Shown piece after piece: positions 1 to 7,827 of a DNA stretch of 64,000 bases (position 1 is the first letter of the stretch; the number at the start of each line of letters is the position of its first letter). Below the pieces are notes generated by a model, which searched no databases, was not told the DNA's origin, and worked only from the letters and a program-made list of their open reading frames with translations. The translations under genes and the position numbers were made by a program. Source of the stretch: Streptococcus sp. 68 (GTDB lineage Bacteria > Bacillota > Bacilli > Lactobacillales > Streptococcaceae); assembly GCF_013277415.1 (NCBI RefSeq), contig NZ_VMMX01000005.1, positions 201,381 through 265,380 of the forward strand, written 5' to 3'.

Positions 1-207
1 AAAGAGACTGACTTTCTTGGACAGCAAGGCCATCAAAATCGACAGAATTCCAAAAACTAGCAAGACTTTCTGTATGCTGAAGAGGTCAATCTTCCCCCCC
101 AGAATCGGACTGCCCCAAGGAAGAAAGAAGAAAGCAATCCAGATCAACAGAACTAAACCAATATAAACCTTGGAATAGCGTGTAATAAATGATTTTAGAT
201 TCAACAT
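1..207 (-). CDS. N-terminal part of an unidentified membrane protein (runs off the window)
   Basis: Sixty-nine codons are open from an ATG at 207 to the left edge. The start overlaps the last seven bases of the phospholipase gene, so the two are probably translationally coupled. Two hydrophobic stretches are visible (about residues 13-31 and 47-62), separated by a short loop with a GGK turn, so it is an integral membrane protein. I do not recognise the family from this piece. As the third gene after the peptide and the phospholipase, it could protect the producer or help secretion; that is inference only. Confidence 0.6.
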   Translation of the reverse strand, partial: MLNLKSFITRYSKVYIGLVLLIWIAFFFLPWGSPILGGKIDLFSIQKVLLVFGILSILMALLSKKVSLF

Positions 208-776
208 CCTATAGCTCCAATCGTTTCAAAATAAACTCTGATAGCATCCGCAACCCATAAGGTACTTTCTGGTATCCAACGTCTGTTAACTTTTATAAAA
301 TCGACTAACTGACGATTACACTCACAATTAGCTCCAATACCAGCTCCCCACTTGTAACATCTATCATGATTTTGGCAACCTTGATCCAAAACGTCTACCA
401 CAGGTAAAGTAAATCCTTCCCCGTCGTAACCAGGACCACAGTAATTCCCGTGAACAGGCAATCCTGCCTTAAAATATTTAGCAGGTGTAAACGTATTTGA
501 ACTATAGTCTTCGCTTATTGTCTCTACCAATAAACCCATGTCAATTACATCTTTCGCTTGTTTATCTTGAACCGCTTTATCATAATCAAAATAAATCCTA
601 TCTTTATCTTTTACAAGATAACTCTTCAACAATTCTCCGTTACGAAAACTTCTATCGCTAACTTCCAAAGAGTTTAAGTTATCATGTGAATTAGAGTCTG
701 CAAAAACATTTTTTCCAGCAAATAAAAGTAAAAAGGCAGATAAAGCAACTAAACAAATTTTAACGATAGTTTTCAT
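201..776 (-). CDS. Secreted prokaryotic phospholipase A2
   Basis: 191 aa. It would hydrolyse the sn-2 ester of phospholipids outside the cell. Residues 1-26 form a clear signal peptide (basic MKTIVK, hydrophobic core, NVFA cleavage site), giving a mature protein of about 165 aa. The C-terminal half carries the family signature: HGNYCGPG calcium-loop region followed by GCQNHDRCYKWG, in which His-Asp is the catalytic dyad, plus a cysteine-rich CECN segment. The nearest known relatives in kind are the fungal/bacterial PLA2 family that includes streptococcal SlaA. The ATG is preceded by an excellent TAGGAGGAG site. It lies downstream of the WxW peptide gene on the same strand. Fold and activity follow from the motifs; the target membrane is unknown. 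Confidence 0.9.
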   Translation of the reverse strand: MKTIVKICLVALSAFLLLFAGKNVFADSNSHDNLNSLEVSDRSFRNGELLKSYLVKDKDRIYFDYDKAVQDKQAKDVIDMGLLVETISEDYSSNTFTPAKYFKAGLPVHGNYCGPGYDGEGFTLPVVDVLDQGCQNHDRCYKWGAGIGANCECNRQLVDFIKVNRRWIPESTLWVADAIRVYFETIGAIGC

Positions 777-830
777 GACTACTCCTCCTAATAAACATAA
801 GTTATAAGCTAAATACGCAAACTATATTTT

Positions 831-856
831 TACCAAAAGAAAGTTAATTTTTGGTA
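831..856. promoter_or_regulatory. 8-bp inverted repeat in the phospholipase leader
   Basis: TACCAAAA (831-838) and TTTTGGTA (849-856) form a perfect inverted repeat with a 10-base loop. It falls just downstream of the candidate -10 of the phospholipase promoter, so it could be an operator or a hairpin at the 5' end of the mRNA. No T-run follows, so it is not a terminator. Confidence 0.4.
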
Positions 857-863
857 AATGTAC

Positions 864-892
864 TAAATACACATAAACTTAAAGCTTGTCAA
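864..892 (-). promoter_or_regulatory. Candidate promoter for the phospholipase gene
   Basis: On the minus strand a perfect TTGACA (892-887) is followed after 17 bases by TATTTA (869-864). It gives an untranslated leader of about 80 bases before the phospholipase start at 776. A second candidate lies further upstream (TTGACA 1020-1015, TATTAT 995-990, spacer 19), between the peptide gene and the phospholipase. Confidence 0.4.
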
Positions 893-919
893 ATGAGTTT
901 AAGAAATACATGTTTTATA

Positions 920-943
920 TTATTCTAACAGATGATATTTCAT
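920..943 (-). CDS. Seven-codon mini-ORF with a strong ribosome binding site
   Basis: ATG at 943 followed by KYHLLE and a stop at 920, preceded by AAGGAGGAGAAC with good spacing. The Shine-Dalgarno is far better than chance for so short a frame, between the pheromone-like gene and the phospholipase. It may be a leader peptide, the stub of a decayed gene, or meaningless. No homology can be assigned. Confidence 0.25.
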   Translation of the reverse strand: MKYHLLE

Positions 944-1055
944 ATGTTCTCCTCCTTACCTATAAGCTATAAAATATTTAAGTTTGGCTATAATAAAACT
1001 ACAAAAAATAAGTATGTCAAACTTAACTAAAGAATATAAATAACACATCAATTAG

Positions 1056-1145
1056 TCACTCCCAAAACCATATATCAAACCATGGTATTAAAGGCTCCCA
1101 AACATTACAATATATAACAAAATTAAGTAAATCTTCTATTTCCAT
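1056..1145 (-). CDS. Short Trp-X-Trp peptide, candidate Rgg pheromone precursor
   Basis: 29 codons, too short for usual gene callers. The ATG at 1145 is preceded at about 8 bases by AGGAGGG. The peptide starts acidic (MEIED), has a hydrophobic middle and ends in PWFDIWFWE, i.e. four Trp in the last 14 residues and a C-terminal W-F-W. It is divergent from the rgg gene at 1239, the usual place for short hydrophobic peptide pheromones. Established knowledge: Rgg-family regulators bind C-terminal pieces of such peptides, and RtgS of S. pneumoniae and ComS peptides carry paired-Trp motifs. Inference: this is the cognate signal of the adjacent Rgg, exported (PptAB-type) and re-imported by the oligopeptide permease. 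Processing and activity are untested. Confidence 0.65.
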   Translation of the reverse strand: MEIEDLLNFVIYCNVWEPLIPWFDIWFWE

Positions 1146-1182
1146 GACTTTTTCCCTCCTTTTTGATATAATAATACCACCT

Positions 1183-1211
1183 TTTTCTACGTTTTTTATA
1201 AATGTAGAAAA
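1183..1211. promoter_or_regulatory. Inverted repeat between the peptide gene and rgg (candidate Rgg operator)
   Basis: TTTTCTAC (1183-1190) and GTAGAAAA (1204-1211) are a perfect 8-bp inverted repeat with a 13-base spacer. For the leftward peptide gene it sits upstream of a TATTAT-like -10 near 1170-1175 and where a -35 would be expected, which is where Rgg activators bind. For rgg it lies about 30 bases before the ATG. Confidence 0.45.
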
Positions 1212-1238
1212 TATTCACATTTACCTAGGAGGAACAAT

Positions 1239-2090
1239 ATGAGATGGGATTATGGACAGATTTTTAAAGAAATTCGAAAGTCAAAAGGATTGACCCAACA
1301 AGATGTATGTGGACAAGTCATACATCGGACAACTCTAACAAATATTGAACACGGTAAAGTTATTCCCAGTTTTGAAAACATGGTATTTCTTCTTGAACAA
1401 ATTGATATGAGCTTAGCAGAATTCAAATATATATGCAACGAATACCATCCTAGTGAAAGACGAGACATTATTGTAGAGAGCCAAAATCCGTCTACTTTTC
1501 AAGATACTAAAAAAATGGTTGAACTCACTGAGAAGTGTCAAAAATATCTTAAGACACATCACGATGTTCCTATTCAAAATATCTATCGTCATACAAAAAT
1601 TGTCACAGAGTTACGAACTAAAGGCTTCAAAAACAACCACGTCTTGAAAGATTTGTCTGAAGAAATTTGGGACTATCTTGAACCTATGGATACATGGTAC
1701 ATTAGTGATTTGAAATTGCTTGGAACCATTCTCTTTTTCTTTCCTTCTGAAAATCTTCCCCTTCTTATTGATAGAATTATGAAAACCATCGAGAAATATA
1801 AATACTTCCGAGAAACAAAAGTATTTTTATCATCTTTTTTAGCCAATCTCTCCACTGTATATTTTCAACATCATTTATTCAAAGAATGTGAAACAATCAC
1901 CCTACAACTTTTGGTATTAGCAGAAGAATTAAAAATATACGATATTCTTGGATTTTCTCAAGTACGCTTGGGAATACTACAACATAACTCCGATTTGATT
2001 GATAAAGGAATAACCTTATTACGACTAACCAAAGAAGAGTCATTAGTTAAAATACTCGAAAAAGAAATTTATGATTTTTCAAACCTGTAA
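1239..2090 (+). CDS. Rgg-family transcriptional regulator
   Basis: 283 aa, the typical Rgg length (about 280-300). Residues about 6-62 are an XRE-type helix-turn-helix (IFKEIRKSKGLTQQDV ... TTLTNIEHGKVIPSF), and the rest is an all-helical repeat region of the TPR-like kind that binds peptide pheromones. The ATG follows CTAGGAGGAACA. It is divergent from the WxW peptide gene with an inverted repeat between them, so the pair is most simply a quorum-sensing receptor and its signal. The likely targets are the peptide gene itself and the phospholipase operon. Which Rgg subgroup it belongs to cannot be decided without an alignment. Confidence 0.85.
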   Translation: MRWDYGQIFKEIRKSKGLTQQDVCGQVIHRTTLTNIEHGKVIPSFENMVFLLEQIDMSLAEFKYICNEYHPSERRDIIVESQNPSTFQDTKKMVELTEKCQKYLKTHHDVPIQNIYRHTKIVTELRTKGFKNNHVLKDLSEEIWDYLEPMDTWYISDLKLLGTILFFFPSENLPLLIDRIMKTIEKYKYFRETKVFLSSFLANLSTVYFQHHLFKECETITLQLLVLAEELKIYDILGFSQVRLGILQHNSDLIDKGITLLRLTKEESLVKILEKEIYDFSNL

Positions 2091-2116
2091 TTTGTAATAA
2101 TTCTTATCGTTTTATT

Positions 2117-2222
2117 GTAGTAGATTGGAATAGAATGTGAACGAATCAATTAGGGGATCTAAAGCATTTTATACCAATGTTTTATAAGTTGTATTGTATT
2201 ATTCCATATTCAATCCACTATA
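2117..2222. repeat. RUP-like interspersed element
   Basis: About 106 bp bounded by imperfect inverted ends (GTAGTAGATTGGAATA at the left, TATTCAATCCACTATAC at the right). Size, AT richness and ends fit the pneumococcal RUP-type repeat of about 107 bp, thought to be mobilised by an IS630-like transposase. A related, more decayed copy is at 15757-15866; both contain AATGTTTTAxAAG and end in CACTATAC. The family name is from memory and is tentative. Confidence 0.5.
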
Positions 2223-2260
2223 CAAGATGAATATTTCTCTCAAGTTTCATAATCAAAATA

Positions 2261-2314
2261 AAAACGACTGTATCTATAGCTCCATAAACAAATCATAGAT
2301 ACAGTCATTTTTTA
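2261..2314. terminator. Bidirectional terminator between rgg and the small membrane protein gene
   Basis: GACTGTATCTAT (2266-2277) pairs perfectly with ATAGATACAGTC (2295-2306); T-run on the plus side and A-run on the left, so it can end rgg transcription and transcripts from the right. Confidence 0.8.
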
Positions 2315-2329
2315 GTTCCTACCCTTTTC

Positions 2330-2662
2330 TTAATTCACGCCCTTAGACTTTCCTAACTCCTTTCTTAATCTAAGCATTTTTTTGAAACAGAAATAAGTTA
2401 ACCTATTCAGACCAATAGCTAGCAGAATAAAAAGAAACCAAATGCCCCATAACTTGATATATGTCAAATTTCTCAAGACGATATTGAAAAACAGAACTGA
2501 AACAACTGTCCAAGCAAGGCTAAAAAGAGCATAGAGGGGAATGTAAAACCAGTAAAAATAGTAAAAAATTGGGAAAAATTTACTTTCTCTATTATCCTTT
2601 TCAATCCAGCTGAAAAAGTAAAACCAGGGAAATAAGATTATAAATTTGAACAAATGTTTCAT
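2330..2662 (-). CDS. Small membrane protein of unknown function
   Basis: 110 aa starting at the ATG 2662, chosen because AAAAGGAGGTGTCG lies directly before it; an in-frame GTG six bases upstream is too close to that site. Very rich in Phe, Tyr and Trp, with an N-terminal hydrophobic stretch, a central pair of membrane segments (about 42-65 and 72-90) and a basic C-terminus (LRLRKELGKSKG). I do not recognise a family. It stands alone between two terminators, with a candidate TATAAT-like promoter near 2695-2703. Confidence 0.6.
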   Translation of the reverse strand: MKHLFKFIILFPWFYFFSWIEKDNRESKFFPIFYYFYWFYIPLYALFSLAWTVVSVLFFNIVLRNLTYIKLWGIWFLFILLAIGLNRLTYFCFKKMLRLRKELGKSKGVN

Positions 2663-2704
2663 CGACACCTCCTTTTTGATAGCGTTTTCTATTATCTTAT
2701 TATA

Positions 2705-2735
2705 TCAAAAAAATCTGGAAATGTCATTCCAGATT
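2705..2735 (-). terminator. Terminator after der
   Basis: AATCTGGAA (2712-2720) and TTCCAGATT (2727-2735) form a stem read leftward, followed by a U-rich tail; nine bases past the der stop codon. Confidence 0.8.
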
Positions 2736-2743
2736 CTACTTTT

Positions 2744-4054
2744 TTATTTACGCTTTCTTGCGATGAGATGGATTGGAGTCCCCTCAAAGACAAAGGCCTT
2801 GCGGATTTGATTTTCCAAGAAACGCAGGTAAGAAAAGTGCATAAGTTCTTCTTCGTTAACAAAGATGACAAAGGTTGGTGGTTTGGTTGCCACTTGGGTC
2901 GCATAAAAAATCTTGAGACGTTTCCCTTTGTCTGTCGGTGTTGGGTTGATGGCAATAGCATCCATAATGACATCGTTCAAGACAGCTGATGGAATACGTG
3001 TGTTTTGACTTTCGCTGATTTGCTTAATCATCTCAGGAAGTTTGTGGAGGCGTTGCTTGGTCAAAGCTGATACAAAGATAATCGGTGCGTAAGGCAAGTA
3101 TTGGAACTGCTCACGGATATCTTCTTCCCAGTTTTTCATAGTGTGGTTGTCTTTTTCAAGTGTATCCCACTTGTTGACCACGATAATCATCCCTTTACCA
3201 GCTTCATGGGCAAATCCTGCGATACGCTTGTCGTATTCACGAATGCCTTCTTCCGCATTGATAACCATCAAGACCACATCTGACCGGTCAATAGCTCGCA
3301 TGGCACGCATGACAGAATATTTCTCGGTATTTTCATAAACCTTACCAGATTTACGCATACCAGCCGTATCAATCATGGTAAACTCTTGGCCATCTGTATC
3401 TGTAAAGTGGGTATCAATAGCGTCACGAGTTGTTCCAGCAACAGGACTAGCAATGACACGGTCTTCGCCCAAAATAGCGTTAATCAAGCTTGATTTTCCA
3501 ACATTGGGACGTCCAATTAGGCTAAACTTAATCACATCTGGATTTTCTTCTTCATATTCATTTGGAAGATTTTCTACGATCGCGTCTAGCACATCCCCTG
3601 TACCGATACCATGGACAGATGAGATTGGCAGGGGTTCACCCAAACCGAGGGCATAGAAATCATAGATATCATTTCGCATCTCAGGGTTGTCCACCTTGTT
3701 AACTGCGAGGATAACTGGTTTGTGGGTCTTATAAAGCTTACGAGCTACGTATTCGTCTGCATCAGTAATTCCTTCCTTACCAGACACGACAAAGACGATA
3801 ACATCTGCTTCTTCCATGGCAATTTCTGCCTGATGCTTGATTTGTTCCATGAAAGGAGCATCGACATCATCGATTCCTCCTGTATCAATCATGCTAAAGG
3901 AACGATTGAGCCACTCACCCGTCGCATAGATACGGTCACGTGTCACTCCTTCGACATCTTCTACAATGGAGATTCGCTCACCAGCGATCCGATTAAATAG
4001 GGTTGATTTCCCAACATTGGGACGTCCTACAATGGCAATAGTTGGTAGGGCCAT
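2744..4054 (-). CDS. der: Ribosome-biogenesis GTPase Der (EngA)
   Basis: 436 aa, full length. Two tandem GTPase domains are visible: GRPNVGKST near residue 9 with DTGG and NKVD, and a second GRPNVGKSS near 182 with DTAG and NKWD. A KH-like C-terminal domain follows from about 350 and ends in the usual basic tail (LIARKRK). Der acts in assembly of the 50S ribosomal subunit and is essential in most bacteria. Last gene of the leftward nrdR-dnaB-dnaI-nitroreductase-der run, with its own terminator. Confidence 0.97.
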
Positions 4055-4067
4055 AATTTCTCACTTT

Positions 4068-4781
4068 CTACAATAACTTCTTCTGTTCAAGATTTTTTCT
4101 AGTTGAGCTTGGTTCAGCTTGACCAAACTGTTCTGCTAGGCGCTGACTCCAGCTTGTGGTCGCACGCGCCCCAGCATAGTCAGCCTGCACACGGTCATAA
4201 GCCTCAATCACATCAACTGTTTGTTCCTGATATTCTTCCTCAAACACCACCTGATTCAATGGCAAGCGAGGTTTGACTTCATGTTCCTCATTTGGCACAC
4301 CTAGTGCCATCCCAAAGACAGGATAGGTGTAGTCAGGCAGGTTAAAAAGCTCTGCCACTTCTTCTGACTTGTATCGGACTAAACCGATAATCACACCACC
4401 ATAGCCCAAACTTTCAGCTGCCAGCAGGGCATTTTGACCAGCAAGAGCCGCATCGACCGAACTAATCAAGAGACTTTCTACACCTTGTGGTTGGAAGGTG
4501 TCCGTATGAAGTCGGGCTCCCTTTTCTGCTCGGTTCAAATCTCCGACAAAGAGAAGGAAAACAGCTGACTGGCGAATGGCTTCTTGAGGCACCAATTCAT
4601 ACAAGGCATCTTTCTTCTCTTGACTTCGTACCACAATCACAGAGTAGGATTGAAAATTCTTCCAAGACGAGGCCATTTGGGCCGCTGTCAGGATTTCAGT
4701 CAAATCTTCCTGAGGAAGGGCTTGCTCCTTAAATCTGCGCACTGAAGTGTGAGCCTTCATCAATTTGATTGTTTCTGTCAT
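4068..4781 (-). CDS. Nitroreductase-family oxidoreductase
   Basis: 237 aa. Pattern of the FMN-dependent nitroreductase fold: HTSVRRF near residue 11, the AAQMASSWKNFQSY flavin region, and the central ESLGYGGVIIGLVR segment. It probably reduces quinones, flavins or nitro compounds with NAD(P)H; the true substrate is unknown. The start overlaps the dnaI stop by four bases (ATGA), so translation is coupled. The C-terminus is long and basic (RKNLEQKKLL) compared with minimal nitroreductases. Confidence 0.85.
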   Translation of the reverse strand: MTETIKLMKAHTSVRRFKEQALPQEDLTEILTAAQMASSWKNFQSYSVIVVRSQEKKDALYELVPQEAIRQSAVFLLFVGDLNRAEKGARLHTDTFQPQGVESLLISSVDAALAGQNALLAAESLGYGGVIIGLVRYKSEEVAELFNLPDYTYPVFGMALGVPNEEHEVKPRLPLNQVVFEEEYQEQTVDVIEAYDRVQADYAGARATTSWSQRLAEQFGQAEPSSTRKNLEQKKLL

Positions 4782-5674
4782 CGACGATTCACTCCTTCTA
4801 AACGAGTCTCCTCGGCCAAATAACGGATGCGTTCCATGACCCGTCTGGCTTCCCAGGTTTCGTCATTTCCATGTTTCCCTTTAGCGAAATGCTGCTCCAA
4901 TTCTTCAAAGTTGAAGTTGGAGGTGAAAAAGGTCGGTAAATTTTCCTGCATCCGATATTGGAGAATGACCTGCAGGATTTCGTCACGCACCCAAGCTGTT
5001 GATTGCTCGGCACCAATATCATCTAAAATCAGGACTTCAGAAAGCTTAATCTCATCCACCAAGGTCTTCACATTACCATCACCGATAGCATTTTTGACAT
5101 CTATGACAAAGCTAGGATAGTGGAGGAGAGTTGATGAAACACCACGTTTTTCTGATAAATCATGGGCTAAGGCAGCCACCATGAAACTTTTGCCCACACC
5201 AAAGTCTCCATATAAGTAAAGACCTTTTCGAATAGCTGGATATTGCTCCACGAAGGCTAATAGCTTTTCAAAAACTGGCAAGCGCCCCAAATCATCCAAG
5301 TCTACTTGAGCTAAACTAGCTTTCTTGAGACTGGCTGGCAGATTGATTAACTTGAGACGGTTCTTAATAGCCGCTTCTTTTTCCGCCGCGATTAGTTCAG
5401 GAGTTTCTTCATAAGAAACATCCGCATAGCCATGATTCATAACTAAAATCGGCTTATAGCCTTTGGCGATATAATCCGTATCACCACGGAGAAACTTGTC
5501 ACGCTCGGTGATGTACTGATTAAACTTGGAGATACTGCGATTTAATTCCTCTGGAGTAAGGGATTCTTGCTGGATAAAGGCCGCAACATCAGGGTCCTTC
5601 ATGATTTTCTGGACCAAATCTTGATAATGAAAACGGCTAGGTTGACGATTGAGTACGTCTCCGACACTTTCCAT
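4778..5674 (-). CDS. dnaI: Primosomal helicase loader DnaI
   Basis: 298 aa. An AAA+ ATPase that loads the replicative helicase at the origin and at restarting forks in Firmicutes. N-terminal helical helicase-binding domain (about 1-100), then Walker A GDFGVGKSF near residue 157 and Walker B VLILDDIGAE near 210, with an Arg finger region near the C-terminus (EARRVMERIR). It abuts the dnaB gene (stop at 5675 next to the start at 5674), the normal pairing of these two primosome genes. Confidence 0.95.
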   Translation of the reverse strand: MESVGDVLNRQPSRFHYQDLVQKIMKDPDVAAFIQQESLTPEELNRSISKFNQYITERDKFLRGDTDYIAKGYKPILVMNHGYADVSYEETPELIAAEKEAAIKNRLKLINLPASLKKASLAQVDLDDLGRLPVFEKLLAFVEQYPAIRKGLYLYGDFGVGKSFMVAALAHDLSEKRGVSSTLLHYPSFVIDVKNAIGDGNVKTLVDEIKLSEVLILDDIGAEQSTAWVRDEILQVILQYRMQENLPTFFTSNFNFEELEQHFAKGKHGNDETWEARRVMERIRYLAEETRLEGVNRR

Positions 5675-6844
5675 CTAATCTCCTCCTTTTTCTAATCGAG
5701 CTAATAGTTCTTGTTTCTTACGTTCTAGTTCCAGACGAGTTTCCTCGCTGGTTTCATTCTTATAATCTGGATTGCTCCACTTGGGTACATTGGACTTGGT
5801 AGGACTCGGTTTACTAGCCTTTTGAGCCTGGCTCTTTTGCCCACGCTCACGGATGCGCAAGACTGCCTCTTCTGCCGAATGAATCTTTTGATAGGCATAG
5901 TCATTGGCCACTTTCATGGCATATTTCTCATTGATGTTTGCCGAATCGACCTTATTAAAGGTCAACAAGAGAATGATATTGATGACTTCGTCCAGCAAGC
6001 CCAAGCCAGCCATCTGTTGCAAGAGTTCTCTTTCTGTTTGGATAATGTTTCCCTTACGAGTTTGCTTGATTTCTGCCAAGAACTGCAAGGCCGTTTTACT
6101 TTTGGCTTCTTTGATAATGATCATTTCCTTAGGACTAAAGTCAGAGGAAATAGGTTTTTGAGCAATTTTTTCCCGCATACGATTGGTTGAAATGACCTGG
6201 GAAACAGCTGTTGACTTAGCCAATTGATAGGTTTCAAACCAAGTCCATTTCTTCTCCTCGGCAATGGCAAAGAGGTTCAAGACATCGGACTGCTCATCCG
6301 CAAAACGAAGCCCATCTCGAGCCATCAGCTGACGAAAATGGTCCAAGTCAAAATCGTTGGCCACTTTCTTCTTGAGACTAAGGTCTTCTTGACTTCCCAG
6401 TTCTGCCAAGTCTGGAAAGACTTGATTGAGTGAGACAGGTATTTCTTCTCCCTCAGCACTCTCAACTTTCAAATCCTCCACAGCTGCATCGCCAATCTTC
6501 TTCTCCAAAAGTCTGCGATAAACAGAATGCTCCAAGAAGTCCTGACTAGATAGAGGAGTATGGAGGACTAACTGATAAACGTCCCCCTTTTGATAGAGAG
6601 TCAAGAGATTGAAAGCAGATAGGATTTTCAAGGATTTTATCAATCTATCCATTCCGAAGTTAAGATGGTTGAGAATGCTTGAAAAAAGATATTCCTTTCT
6701 GCCATTATCCCAAAAACTAATCGTATAAAGATAAAGGCTCAGTGCCTCCTGACCGATAATCGGGAGGTAGCACTGTACCAGAGATGAGGTATCTTGCGAC
6801 ACCCGATTATTCTTTAGATAAGAAAAACGGTCAATTGGCTTCAT
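5675..6844 (-). CDS. dnaB: Replication initiation and membrane attachment protein DnaB (Firmicute type)
   Basis: 389 aa. This is the Bacillus-type DnaB, a DnaD/DnaB-domain primosome protein and not the replicative helicase: there is no Walker motif. Helical winged domain at the N-terminus (YLKNNRVSQDTSSLVQCYLP) and a DnaB_2-like helical region around 190-330 with YxxxKxAxxxAxxK-type spacing. A Lys/Gln/Ser-rich linker near 338-360 precedes the C-terminal SNPDYKNETSEE segment. It lies directly between nrdR and dnaI, the conserved order in streptococci. Confidence 0.93.
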   Translation of the reverse strand: MKPIDRFSYLKNNRVSQDTSSLVQCYLPIIGQEALSLYLYTISFWDNGRKEYLFSSILNHLNFGMDRLIKSLKILSAFNLLTLYQKGDVYQLVLHTPLSSQDFLEHSVYRRLLEKKIGDAAVEDLKVESAEGEEIPVSLNQVFPDLAELGSQEDLSLKKKVANDFDLDHFRQLMARDGLRFADEQSDVLNLFAIAEEKKWTWFETYQLAKSTAVSQVISTNRMREKIAQKPISSDFSPKEMIIIKEAKSKTALQFLAEIKQTRKGNIIQTERELLQQMAGLGLLDEVINIILLLTFNKVDSANINEKYAMKVANDYAYQKIHSAEEAVLRIRERGQKSQAQKASKPSPTKSNVPKWSNPDYKNETSEETRLELERKKQELLARLEKGGD

Positions 6845-7318
6845 TTATCTTTCCTTTTTCTTTTTAGAGGACTGGGTGATTTGTTGGAGCAAGCTCTCTA
6901 GCTCACTGACATCCTTAAAACTACGATAGACACTGGCAAAACGTACATAGGTAATCTCGTCCAGTTCAGCCAACTCCTCCATGACGAGTGAACCAATGTC
7001 CTCACTTTGAATTTCATTTTCATTTCGACCACGGAGTTTCTGTTCGATACGATTGACTACCATGTTGATTTCATCACTTGACACAGGACGTTTCTGGGCT
7101 GAGCGGATAATCCCATTAAAGATTTTATCTCTGGAGAATTGTTCCCGTGTGCCATCTTTTTTAACAACTACTAAGGTTCTTTCTTCTACTCGTTCGTAGG
7201 TTGTAAAACGGTGCTGGCATTCATCGCACTCACGTCTTCTACGAATAGTGTTCCCTTCTTCTGCTTGGCGACTATCGATAACACTTGACTTGGTAGCCCC
7301 ACATTTTGGACAACGCAT
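6845..7318 (-). CDS. nrdR: Transcriptional repressor NrdR
   Basis: 157 aa from the ATG at 7318, which follows AAGGAGGGAAAGG; the frame is open further upstream but the family begins MRCPKC. Zinc ribbon from C3-P-K-C6 to C31-x2-C34, then an ATP-cone ([27 protein letters not shown]). NrdR senses ATP/dATP and represses ribonucleotide reductase genes through NrdR boxes. First gene of the primosome operon, divergent from the GntR gene. Confidence 0.97.
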
Positions 7319-7391
7319 CCTTTCCCTCCTTATCGTTTTCTTTTCATTATACCATTTTTTAAACGATTCCCAAAACAATTCTTCTTTTTGC

Positions 7392-7420
7392 TTGACAAGT
7401 TTTTTGTTTTGTTGTATTAT
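7392..7420 (+). promoter_or_regulatory. Promoter of the GntR-ABC operon
   Basis: TTGACA (7392-7397), 17 bases, TATTAT (7415-7420), about 38 bases before the GntR start. Confidence 0.65.
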
Positions 7421-7457
7421 TTAATTAAGACAAAGAGGTAAAAGAAAGGAGACCAAG

Positions 7458-7823
7458 ATGTCCTGGACATTTGACAACAAAAAACCCATCTATTTACAGA
7501 TTATGGAGAAAATCAAGCTTCAGATTGTTTCCCATACACTGGAACCCAATCAACAACTTCCAACCGTGAGAGAGCTAGCTAGCGAGGCTGGTGTCAATCC
7601 AAACACCATCCAAAGAGCCTTATCAGACCTCGAACGAGAAGGCTTTGTCTACAGCAAGCGAACAACTGGACGATTTGTGACTGAGGATAAGGAGCTAATC
7701 GCCCAATCGCGCAAACAATTATCGGAAGAAGAATTGGAACACTTCGTTTCCTCCATGACCCATTTTGGCTATGAAAAAGAAGAACTACCAGGCGTAGTCG
7801 GCGATTATATTAAAGGAGTTTAA
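7458..7823 (+). CDS. GntR-family regulator, YtrA subfamily
   Basis: 121 aa. Winged helix of the GntR type (PIYLQIMEKIKLQIVS ... LPTVRELASEAGVNPNTIQRALSDLEREGFVY) followed by only a short C-terminal helix pair, the hallmark of the YtrA subfamily. Members repress the ABC transporter genes they are cotranscribed with. The ATG follows AAAGGAGACCAAG. The next gene starts four bases after its stop, so autoregulation of a three-gene operon is likely; the inducer is unknown. Confidence 0.9.
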   Translation: MSWTFDNKKPIYLQIMEKIKLQIVSHTLEPNQQLPTVRELASEAGVNPNTIQRALSDLEREGFVYSKRTTGRFVTEDKELIAQSRKQLSEEELEHFVSSMTHFGYEKEELPGVVGDYIKGV

Positions 7824-7827
7824 ACCT

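Noticed and set aside
2654..2989. Plus-strand ORF over the end of der
   Set aside because: It is the antisense of der and its terminator; no independent support.
5675..6844. Replicative DNA helicase DnaB
   Set aside because: No Walker or RecA-like motifs; the sequence and the dnaI neighbour show the Firmicute initiation protein of the same name.
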